A stretch of 5,185 nt of DNA from JBFFSQ01 sp041572275 (GTDB lineage Bacteria > Pseudomonadota > Gammaproteobacteria > SZUA-229), in assembly GCA_041572275.1 (NCBI GenBank), contig JBFFSQ010000208.1, positions 1 through 5,185 of the forward strand, read 5' to 3'. The stretch's first letter is position 1; every line of letters begins with the position of its first letter. The translations under genes were made by a program, and so were the position numbers. The notes under the pieces are model-generated. The model searched no databases. It was not told the DNA's origin and was given only the letters and a program-made list of their open reading frames with translations. Shown here piece after piece: positions 1-5,185 of this stretch.

Positions 1-2
1 CT

Positions 3-92
3 GGAGAGGTGTCCGAGTGGTTGAAGGAGCACGCCTGGAAAGTGTGTATAGGTTCATCCCTATCGAGGGTTCGAATCCCTCTCTCTCCGCCA
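3..92 (+). tRNA. tRNA-Ser (anticodon GGA), CCA end encoded
   Basis: Serine tRNA reading UCC and UCU codons. The acceptor stem is 3-9 paired with 82-88 (one G-U pair at 9/82), the discriminator base is G89 and the CCA end is at 90-92. The D-stem is 12-14 with 26-28. The anticodon stem is 30-34 with 42-46, around the loop CTGGAAA, which puts anticodon GGA at 37-39. A long variable arm (48-52 with 59-63) marks this as a class II tRNA, and with the GGA anticodon identifies serine. The T-stem is 65-69 with 77-81, around loop TTCGAAT. The length of 90 nt is normal for tRNA-Ser. The promoter lies outside the window to the left. A terminator follows seven bases after CCA, so this is either a single-gene transcript or the last gene of a tRNA operon. 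What is odd is the downstream repeat array, which copies parts of this gene. Confidence 0.97.
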
Positions 93-141
93 TAAAACAA
101 GCCACCCCATCGGGTGGCTTTTTTTATGGCGGAGAGAGAGG
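78..141. repeat. 30-bp inverted repeat overlapping the tRNA 3' end
   Basis: Positions 78-107 pair with 112-141 with a single mismatch (C98 against T121) around the 4-nt terminator loop. The outer part of the left arm is the tRNA 3' end itself (T-stem 3' strand, acceptor 3' strand, discriminator and CCA, 78-92). The right arm (126-141) is its exact reverse complement. The inner part is the terminator stem. This is far longer than termination needs. The right arm lies beyond the T-run, so it would be transcribed only on read-through. Confidence 0.9.
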
Positions 142-286
142 TCTTGGTTCGAATCCTCTTCGACAAATTTGTCAGGAACAAATTTGAACATGGTTATAGC
201 TTTTTATGACCATGGCCCCGAAGGGGTGAGTCCCATGGATGGGACGAATAATCCCTGTTTCGGATCACTACACATCCTATTAGTTG
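96..286. repeat. Repeat unit 1
   Basis: First complete 191-bp unit. The terminator is at 99-125, the reverse-complement tRNA end at 126-141, the T-arm copy at 146-156, and the perfect palindrome GACAAATTTGTC at 162-173. A second CAAATTTG lies at 179-186. A CCCC-GAA-GGGG hairpin (216-226) is flanked by CCATGG boxes at 210-215 and 233-238. A 6-bp hairpin (230-235 with 240-245, loop TGGA) follows. The stretch 241-256 again resembles the T-arm. Confidence 0.9.
99..125 (+). terminator. Rho-independent terminator of tRNA-Ser (copy 1)
   Basis: A perfect 9-bp stem (99-107 AAGCCACCC with 112-120 GGGTGGCTT) closes a CATC loop and runs into seven consecutive T (119-125). It lies 6 nt after the tRNA CCA end, the expected place for the primary transcript to stop. 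The same hairpin recurs at 290-316 and 481-508 as part of the tandem repeat. Confidence 0.93.
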
Positions 287-477
287 AACAAGCCACCCCA
301 TCGGGTGGCTTTTTTTATGGCGGAGAGAGAGGTCTTGGTTCGAATCCTCTTCGACAAATTTGTCAGGAACAAATTTGAACATGGTTATAGCTTTTTATGG
401 CCATGGCCCCGAAGGGGTGAGTCCCATGGATGTGACGAATAATCCCTGTTTCGGATCACTACACATCCTATTAGTTG
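287..477. repeat. Repeat unit 2
   Basis: Second complete 191-bp unit. It is identical to unit 1 except for A209 becoming G400 and G242 becoming T433. The second change breaks one pair of the small GTCCCA/TGGGAC hairpin. The palindrome lies at 353-364. Unlike unit 1, it is not preceded by an intact tRNA 3' end, so its reverse-complement arm (317-332) has no adjacent partner. Confidence 0.9.
290..316 (+). terminator. Terminator hairpin copy 2 (in repeat)
   Basis: The same 9-bp stem (290-298 with 303-311), loop CATC and seven T (310-316) as the tRNA terminator. It could end transcripts that read through the first terminator and would release a stretch of about 190 nt. Confidence 0.8.
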
Positions 478-655
478 AACAAGCCACCCCATCGGGTGGC
501 TTTTTTTTATGGCGGAGAGAGAGGTCTTGGTTCGAATCCTCTTCGACAAATTTGTCAGGAACAAATTTGAACATGGTTATAGCTTTGTATGACCATGGCC
601 CCGAAGGGTGAGTCCCATGGATGAGACGAATAATCCCTGTTTCAGGCCACTACAA
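478..655. repeat. Repeat unit 3, diverged at its 3' end
   Basis: Third unit. It matches the others through the palindrome (545-556) and the hairpin core, with one extra T (T-run 501-508), a T-to-G change near 587, loss of one G from the GGGG arm near 606-609, and A624 where unit 1 has G242. After about 640 the tail diverges progressively and no fourth terminator follows. The right boundary is approximate. Confidence 0.85.
481..508 (+). terminator. Terminator hairpin copy 3 (in repeat)
   Basis: The same stem (481-489 with 494-502) and loop, followed by eight T (501-508). This is the last terminator copy in the array. Transcription passing it would run on towards the peroxidase gene. Confidence 0.8.
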
Positions 656-775
656 GCCTCATTTAATCTCTCCTAGGCCAATGTTGTTTCACCTGTAAAG
701 CACCCACAGTTTTATTTCCGCCATAGATGTAATACAGTGAATGCAACACCAACAAAAATGATTTTCGAGGGCATC
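656..775. other. Spacer and leader between repeat array and peroxidase gene
   Basis: About 120 bases without a gene. It should hold the peroxidase promoter, but I see no well-spaced -35/-10 pair that I would defend. Two small echoes of the tRNA 3' end are visible. One is AATCTCTCC at 665-673, ending in GGCCA at 676-680. The other is TCCGCCATA at 717-725, a 9-nt match to tRNA positions 86-94. They may be worn remnants of further repeat copies, or chance. The ribosome-binding candidate GAGGG is at 767-771. Confidence 0.5.
767..771 (+). promoter_or_regulatory. Ribosome binding site deciding the peroxidase start
   Basis: GAGGG lies 4 nt before ATG 776, a slightly short spacing. Neither earlier in-frame start (GTG 737, ATG 758) has a purine-rich site, so this favours 776. 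Confidence 0.55.
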
Positions 776-1657
776 ATGAAAACAGTACAGCCTGGAATTC
801 TCACCGACGATATCTTGCCAGCCCGGTATTTGTCTTTTTCGATCAATTCAGTAGCCGAAGTGAAGCCAGTACTCCAATTGCTGGTAGATAACCTGGATAT
901 GAGTTCGGTTGTTGTGGGTATGGGCGAGTCCCTGGTGTCTGCCCTGGGGCAGGATATTTCGGGTCTGAAAACATTAACGGCTCAGGTAGCGAGCGGTATT
1001 GAGATTCCTTCTACACCAGCTGCCTTATGGTGCTGGCTCAAAGGTGCTGATCCGGGTGATTTGTTTCATCGTTCAAGAGAGATTGAATCCCTGTTATTAC
1101 CGGCTTTTAGTCTTGATGAAGTCATCGATTCCTTCCATTTTGATGAAAATCGGGATCTGTCGGGTTACGAGGATGGCACTGAAAATCCCGAAGGAGATGA
1201 GGCCATAGCCGCCGCAATTGTTCAGGGTCAGGGTGCTGGTATGGATGGAAGTAGTTTTGTAGCTGTCCAGCAGTGGCTACATGATTTTGAGACCTTTGAT
1301 TCGATGAGTGTTGAAGAGCAGGACAATACCTTCGGTCGTCACATTAGTGATAATGAAGAATTTGATGAGGCACCTGAATCTGCCCATGTTAAGCGGGCGG
1401 CACAGGAAAGCTTTGATCCAGAAGCCTTTGTCCTCAGGCGTTCTATGCCCTGGTCAGACGGTATGTCAGCGGGTCTGGTGTTTGTGGCTTTTGGTCATTC
1501 ATTTGATGCCTTCGAAGCGATTCTGACACGCATGTTAGGCAAAGAAGATGGCATCAGTGATGCCCTGTTTGATTTTACCCGGCCAGTAACCGGTGCGTAT
1601 TACTGGTGTCCGCCCATGAAAGATAACAAGCTGGATTTATCTATACTCGGTTTTTAG
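776..1657 (+). CDS. DyP-type heme peroxidase, class B (YfeX-like)
   Basis: A 293-residue dye-decolourising-type peroxidase, which uses hydrogen peroxide to oxidise substrates through a b-type heme. The N-terminal QPGIL (residues 5-9) is typical of the family's first strand. The hallmark GxxDG motif is G130-Y-E-D133-G134, continuing TENP, with D133 the distal aspartate. H204 in AHVKR is the likely proximal heme ligand. R221 and S223 in RRSMPW match the distal Arg and Ser expected about 17 and 19 residues after that His. The spacing D133-H204-R221 closely matches E. coli YfeX, and the length is normal. No signal peptide is present, so it should be cytoplasmic. ATG 776 is chosen because family similarity starts there and GAGGG lies 4 nt upstream. 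An in-frame GTG at 737 and ATG at 758 lack a ribosome site. The C-terminus ends soon after the fold, with no obvious encapsulin-targeting tail. The natural substrate cannot be told. It appears monocistronic. Confidence 0.93.
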   Translation: MKTVQPGILTDDILPARYLSFSINSVAEVKPVLQLLVDNLDMSSVVVGMGESLVSALGQDISGLKTLTAQVASGIEIPSTPAALWCWLKGADPGDLFHRSREIESLLLPAFSLDEVIDSFHFDENRDLSGYEDGTENPEGDEAIAAAIVQGQGAGMDGSSFVAVQQWLHDFETFDSMSVEEQDNTFGRHISDNEEFDEAPESAHVKRAAQESFDPEAFVLRRSMPWSDGMSAGLVFVAFGHSFDAFEAILTRMLGKEDGISDALFDFTRPVTGAYYWCPPMKDNKLDLSILGF

Positions 1658-1681
1658 GTTTTTTCAGTTTGGTGAGGATTT

Positions 1682-1713
1682 AAAAATGGCCCGCATAAAG
1701 CGAGCCATTTTTT
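1682..1713. terminator. Bidirectional terminator between convergent genes
   Basis: AAAAATGGC (1682-1690) pairs with GCCATTTTT (1704-1712), extended inward by CGC/GCG (1692-1694 with 1700-1702) across one C-A mismatch, around an ATAAA-type loop. The T-run on the right (1708-1713) serves the peroxidase gene. The A-run on the left (1682-1686) serves the opposite-strand DsrE-like gene, which ends at 1733. A hairpin with a U-tract on both strands is the usual arrangement for convergent genes. Confidence 0.85.
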
Positions 1714-1732
1714 ATGTGAGTGTTATAGAACG

Positions 1733-2209
1733 CTAGGGCTTAATATAGGTATAACCCTGTGCCTGCAAGTGAGACAGATGGGCAACCCCACTGGGTACAA
1801 TTTCACTATTATCGACATTATATAGATCATCTTCAGGATTAATATTTTTACCTTTTAAGGTGTTGGCACAAATATTAAAGGTAACACCCTGGTTCTTCAG
1901 GCCATCGACTTTGACCTGCATTTTTTCAGTTGAATTGGCTTTTTTAAGTTTGGTTTTTTTCAGTGAGTCTGGATAGGTGAGCATGGACAGACCATTGCCA
2001 TGTAATATGACTTTGAGTTCCAGGTTCTCAGCTCCCACTGCATTGATGTGATTCTGGATATTCCGCAATGCCCCTTCCTGCTGTTTAGGGTTGTCATAAT
2101 TAATATGGTAAACCACTTTCTGTTTGCCATAGCTAGTGGCAAAGGCAGTACCGATCATCAGGGGAAGAGTGAGGAATAGTGATATCAGAGGTAATACGAG
2201 TCGTTTCAT
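1733..2209 (-). CDS. Exported DsrE/DsrF-like protein (COG1416 type)
   Basis: A 158-residue protein with a clear Sec signal peptide: KR at residues 2-3, a hydrophobic stretch from about 4 to 20, and a likely cleavage after AFA (residues 22-24). The mature part has the pattern of small DsrE-like proteins: a first strand KVVYHIN (31-37), a helix with LRNIQNHI (48-55), a second strand ELKVILHGNGL (64-74), then VTFNICANT (109-117) and the C-terminal LQAQGYTYIKP. C114 sits where this family usually has its single conserved cysteine. DsrE relatives in the cytoplasm carry sulfur on such a cysteine, but sulfur transfer has not been shown for the exported branch and I do not assign it. AAGGAG on the minus strand (2217-2222), 7 nt before ATG 2209, fixes the start. 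No partner gene is adjacent. It is convergent with the peroxidase gene and divergent from the signalling gene. Confidence 0.87.
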   Translation of the reverse strand: MKRLVLPLISLFLTLPLMIGTAFATSYGKQKVVYHINYDNPKQQEGALRNIQNHINAVGAENLELKVILHGNGLSMLTYPDSLKKTKLKKANSTEKMQVKVDGLKNQGVTFNICANTLKGKNINPEDDLYNVDNSEIVPSGVAHLSHLQAQGYTYIKP

Positions 2210-2216
2210 TTTTGAT

Positions 2217-2222
2217 CTCCTT
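2217..2222 (-). promoter_or_regulatory. Strong Shine-Dalgarno of the DsrE-like gene
   Basis: AAGGAG on the minus strand, 7 nt from the ATG, is the clearest ribosome binding site in the window. The following bases make it part of a short palindrome (CTCCTTGGAG, 2217-2226). Confidence 0.85.
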
Positions 2223-2604
2223 GGAGATGTCGATAAATTTGTTATGAATTAATAGTTTTTTCAGGCAGCTTATTGTGAGTACCTTCAATGAAGATGTGCG
2301 TTTTTGTCTGTTTATTCCCGATTTTTTTAAAAAAATGGATTTTTTTCAAAATTTCTAAAATACAAAAAATAATGATGAGATTTACAAGTTATTGATATAT
2401 TGAGGGATTATCAGGTTTCTGGGGCTGGTTTCAGGTATGGATTCATAAAAAAATTTAATAGCAATTGGTTTGCAGATGTGTTGGCTAGAAGCTTATCAGA
2501 TAAAGCAAAGTTATCGATTTCAGGGATAAGTAGCGGGCCAGATAGTCCAAAAAACACTAAAAATTCGACTATATTTAATGGAAACTGGTTGTATAAACAA
2601 TTAT
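2223..2604. other. AT-rich divergent intergenic region
   Basis: About 380 bases between the divergent DsrE-like and signalling genes, so it must carry both promoters. The part from about 2300 to 2400 is very AT-rich, with a T7A7 block near 2332-2345 and several further A and T runs, a composition associated with bent DNA and nucleoid proteins. On the plus strand, TTGCAG (2470-2475) and TATCAG (2494-2499) are 18 bp apart and form a weak promoter candidate for the signalling gene. I could not find a well-spaced minus-strand promoter. A 75-codon frame starting at TTG 2400 crosses this region but has no ribosome site and no recognisable family. No RNA gene or riboswitch was recognised. Confidence 0.5.
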
Positions 2605-5185
2605 ATGGCGAAAAAAAACCTCAATAACCTGGCTAATTCAGCGACACAAGATACCGATTATCGTGAGCGGAGTATGATGCTGCAGGCAATTGTTGATGGC
2701 GCCAATTACAGCATAATCTCTACGGATCTCGATGGTACGATCAGGTCTGTCAACAATGCAGCATCCAGAATGCTGGGTTATTTAGCCGATGAATTAATTG
2801 GTCAGCATACGCCAGCCTTATTCCATGACACTGAAGAAGTAACACGACGAGCTAAGAGCTTATCTGACGAACTGGGTGAGTTCATTGAGCCGGGATTTGA
2901 TGTTTTTGTAGCGAAGGCAAAGCGTGGCATCGCCGAAGAGCTGGAATGGACCTATATCCATAAAGATGGCAGTCGAATACCAATCTTATTGTCGGTGACG
3001 CCGTTGCGAGACGAAAGCGGACAGATTAATGGTTTTTTGGGTATTAGCTTTGATATTACAGAGCGCGTACTTATTAAGCGTGCCTTGAGAGAAGAGGAAG
3101 AGCGCTATCGGCTGTTATTTGAAAAAGTTGGCGATAGCATTTTTCTAATGCGGGATGACCGGTTCATTGATTGTAATCCAGCGATTTTGAAGACCTTTGC
3201 CTGTTCACGTGAGCAGATTATTGGCCAGACACCTTACCGTTTTTCCCCTGAATATCAAGCTGATGGGTGTTTGTCCCAGGAAAAAGCCCTGGAAAAAATT
3301 GCTGCCGCATTCAAGGGTGAAACCCAGTATTTTGAGTGGCAGCATCTTCGTTACGATGGCACACCTTTTGATGCAGACGTGACGCTTAATGTAATTGAAC
3401 TTAAAGGGCAGCCACATATTCTCGCTACAGTACGCGATATTAGTGACCGTAAAGCGGCAGAGCGTAAACTGGAAAAATCAAGAAAACAGTTACTGGCTCG
3501 TAATGAAAGTTTGCGGTTTATCAATACACTTTCAAATCGTTTGCACGGTAGTCACTCATTTAAGACTATTGTCAATGAAACCCTTGATGCGCTTTTAGGT
3601 TTTACACAAGCCAGTCATGTGGCGATCTATTTAATAGATGATGATGCACACTTGCTCCGGTTATGGGCCAATCATGGATTTAATCACGATGTCGTTCAGG
3701 TTGGGCAAACAATATCACTAGAACATAGTTTGAGTGGATATGCATTATCCCAGGGGAATACTATTTTTAGTGAAGATTTTTCTTTGGATGACCGCCTTGA
3801 TAACAAAATAAAACAGGCTCTACTGGTGAGTGGTTTTTGTTCGGCTGTGGTTTTACCTCTTATTTATCAGGGCCGCACTTTAGGCTGTATTAATATCATA
3901 TACAGGGTTAAATATGGCTTTACAGAGATCGACAAAGAAACACTGGATTTTATTAGTAATACAGTATCGCAGTCGTTAGCAAATGCTCATCAGGTGCATG
4001 ATCTGGAGTATATGGCACATCATGATTCATTAACCGGCTTGTCGAACCGCATGTTTTTCCATCAGATGTTTGAAGACAAGGCCTCAAGCTTTTCTTATAG
4101 ATCCGCAGCCTTGTTATTACTGGATCTTGACCGATTTAAGGAGATAAACGATACGCTGGGGCATCATGTTGGTGACGACTTGCTTAAGAAAGTTGGCCCA
4201 CGGCTACAGCAGGTGTTTAGCGGGCAAAGCATTCTGATCAGCCGGCTGGGTGGTGATGAGTTCACTGTGTTACTAGATAATGTTTCAGACAGGCAAATTG
4301 TTCGGGCATTCGCACAAGCGATACTCGAATATTTGCGCAAGCCATTTACCGTTAAATCAATGCAGCTAGAGATCGATGCCAGTATCGGTATAGCAGTCTA
4401 TCCAGAAGACGGTGAAGACAGTCATGATCTGCTGCGTTCTGCAGATGTCGCCATGTATGAAGCCAAGCGTAAAGGCAGCGATATTGAAGTATATGATCCT
4501 ACGATAGATGAGCATACGCCTGAGCGTCTGGCACTTATGGCCGATTTCAACGGTGCAATACGCGATGGTCAGCTGTGTTTGCACTACCAGCCAAAAATTA
4601 ACCTGGGTAGTGGTCAGGTAAGTGGCTTTGAAGCCCTGGTAAGATGGCAGCATAAAGAAATGGGTTTACTCTATCCCGATAAATTCTTGCATCTTGCAGA
4701 AGTGAGCGACTCTATTCATCTTCTAACCCAGACAGTATTACGTCTCGCCATGCAGCAACAGAAACAGTGGTCAGAAGCCGGATATCACTTGCCTGTGGCC
4801 GTCAATCTGTCTGCGCGTAATTTGATGGACGATCGCTGTGTTAACGTAATGCAGACAATGCTCAGTCAGTTTGAAATTAAGCCAGGCATGCTGGAGCTGG
4901 AAATTACTGAAACTGCTTTAATGCAGGATCCTGAAATGGCTGTCAGTCTGCTTAATCAAATTTCTGATTTAGGTGTGAAGTTATCTATAGATGACTTTGG
5001 GATGGGTTACTCATCATTGTCTTATCTGCGGCGTATGCCAATCGATGCATTGAAAATCGATCGTGAATTCGTCAAGGATATGCTGAACAATGATCAGGAC
5101 GAAATTATTGTTAGTTCGACTATTGCACTGGCGCATAATTTAAACCTGGATGTGATTGCAGAAGGGGTTGAAGATTACGACACTA
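2605..5185 (+). CDS. PAS-PAS-GAF-GGDEF-EAL cyclic di-GMP signalling protein (3' end outside window)
   Basis: 860 residues are visible and the frame is still open at the edge. Domains in order: PAS1 about 25-155 (ending DITER), PAS2 about 165-285 (ending RDISDRK), GAF about 310-465, GGDEF about 470-630, EAL about 640 onwards. The cyclase half has HDSLTGLSNR (from 473), the DLDRFKEIND metal and substrate residues (D507, N515, D516) and intact GGDEF at 549-553. No RxxD inhibitory site lies at 540-543 (residues GQSI). The phosphodiesterase half keeps E676-A-L, N734, E766 and E769, D796-D797, K817 and E853 (AEGVE), the residues expected of active EAL enzymes. Both activities are therefore possible. 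No signal peptide or membrane segment is seen, so it should be a cytoplasmic sensor. Ligands are unknown. The start is uncertain: ATG 2605 has no clear ribosome site but is followed by A-rich codons. ATG 2578, 2674 or 2677 are alternatives, and GGAG (2669-2672) precedes 2677. Only about 20-40 residues should be missing. Confidence 0.92.
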   Translation, partial: MAKKNLNNLANSATQDTDYRERSMMLQAIVDGANYSIISTDLDGTIRSVNNAASRMLGYLADELIGQHTPALFHDTEEVTRRAKSLSDELGEFIEPGFDVFVAKAKRGIAEELEWTYIHKDGSRIPILLSVTPLRDESGQINGFLGISFDITERVLIKRALREEEERYRLLFEKVGDSIFLMRDDRFIDCNPAILKTFACSREQIIGQTPYRFSPEYQADGCLSQEKALEKIAAAFKGETQYFEWQHLRYDGTPFDADVTLNVIELKGQPHILATVRDISDRKAAERKLEKSRKQLLARNESLRFINTLSNRLHGSHSFKTIVNETLDALLGFTQASHVAIYLIDDDAHLLRLWANHGFNHDVVQVGQTISLEHSLSGYALSQGNTIFSEDFSLDDRLDNKIKQALLVSGFCSAVVLPLIYQGRTLGCINIIYRVKYGFTEIDKETLDFISNTVSQSLANAHQVHDLEYMAHHDSLTGLSNRMFFHQMFEDKASSFSYRSAALLLLDLDRFKEINDTLGHHVGDDLLKKVGPRLQQVFSGQSILISRLGGDEFTVLLDNVSDRQIVRAFAQAILEYLRKPFTVKSMQLEIDASIGIAVYPEDGEDSHDLLRSADVAMYEAKRKGSDIEVYDPTIDEHTPERLALMADFNGAIRDGQLCLHYQPKINLGSGQVSGFEALVRWQHKEMGLLYPDKFLHLAEVSDSIHLLTQTVLRLAMQQQKQWSEAGYHLPVAVNLSARNLMDDRCVNVMQTMLSQFEIKPGMLELEITETALMQDPEMAVSLLNQISDLGVKLSIDDFGMGYSSLSYLRRMPIDALKIDREFVKDMLNNDQDEIIVSSTIALAHNLNLDVIAEGVEDYDT

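Larger units (their letters stand above)
96..655. repeat. Tandem array of three ~191-bp tRNA-linked repeat units
   Basis: Three head-to-tail units start at 96, 287 and 478, an exact 191-bp period. The third carries one extra T in its T-run and one missing G later. In order, each unit holds a terminator hairpin, a reverse-complement copy of the tRNA-Ser 3' end, an 11-nt T-arm copy (GGTTCGAATCC), a 12-bp palindrome, a second CAAATTTG, a hairpin-rich core with CCATGG boxes, and a tail. Units 1 and 2 differ at only two bases outside the T-run, which points to recent duplication or gene conversion. The array begins directly behind the tRNA. No protein-coding capacity is convincing. The layout recalls the 178-bp repeats after E. 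coli tyrT, which give rise to rtT RNA. That is a parallel in architecture and not a claim of homology. Confidence 0.92.

Noticed and set aside
169..611. Open frames of 62-83 codons on both strands within the repeat array (for example 169-378 and 360-611, sharing the peptide GPEGVSPMD).
   Set aside because: They are translations of the same repeat in register, the 169 frame starts at TTG, and none has a ribosome site or a recognisable family. They run across terminators and tRNA-derived sequence. The peptide similarity is explained by the DNA repeat.
96..655. CRISPR array or phage attachment site.
   Set aside because: The 191-bp period with no unique spacers does not fit CRISPR. The T-arm copy could suggest att sites, but no integrase or cargo lies between copies.
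999..1526. Frames at 999-1208 and 1308-1526 inside the peroxidase gene.
   Set aside because: They are out-of-frame shadows of a gene with clear catalytic motifs.
1610..1657. Encapsulin-targeting peptide at the peroxidase C-terminus.
   Set aside because: The end (KLDLSILGF) lacks the flexible extension and the usual GSL-type tail of encapsulated DyP proteins, and no encapsulin gene is nearby.
2223..2604. Cyclic di-GMP riboswitch in front of the signalling gene.
   Set aside because: The conserved GEMM-type sequence elements were looked for and not seen in this AT-rich leader.
2400..2627. A 75-codon plus-strand frame upstream of the signalling gene.
   Set aside because: It starts at TTG, has no Shine-Dalgarno, shows AT-rich intergenic-like composition, matches no family I know and overlaps the start of the large gene. 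It is kept only as a note in the A8-tract finding.
3197..4653. Frames at 3197-3382, 3395-3598 (+), 3205-3417 and 4366-4653 (-) inside the signalling gene.
   Set aside because: They overlap a long continuous frame with recognisable PAS, GAF, GGDEF and EAL motifs, so they are shadows.

Overview
The window looks like a chromosomal segment from a gammaproteobacterium of moderate GC content. The basis is a serine tRNA with an encoded CCA end, a class B DyP-type peroxidase of the YfeX kind, a periplasmic DsrE-like protein, and a large cytoplasmic PAS-PAS-GAF-GGDEF-EAL signalling protein. I cannot name a genus from the sequence alone. There is no insertion sequence, integrase, plasmid or phage gene.

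Layout. Positions 3-92 are tRNA-Ser(GGA), followed at once by a strong rho-independent terminator. From that terminator to about 655 lies a tandem array of three copies of a roughly 191-bp unit, each beginning with a near-identical copy of the terminator. Each unit also carries a reverse-complement copy of the tRNA 3' end, an 11-nt copy of the tRNA T-arm, a perfect 12-bp palindrome and a small hairpin domain. This tRNA-linked array is the most unusual part of the window and resembles in layout the repeats behind E. coli tyrT. After a short spacer comes the peroxidase gene (776-1657, +). It converges on the DsrE-like gene (1733-2209, -), with a bidirectional terminator hairpin between them. A roughly 380-bp AT-rich divergent region (2223-2604) then leads into the signalling gene (2605 onwards, +), which runs off the right edge close to its expected C-terminus.

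The genes do not form one operon: the tRNA, peroxidase, DsrE-like gene and signalling gene each appear to be separate transcription units. The peroxidase is a heme enzyme. The DsrE-like protein is probably exported and its role is unknown. The signalling protein has the motifs expected for both making and breaking cyclic di-GMP, under control of two PAS and one GAF sensor domains. No functional link between the three proteins is visible from gene order.
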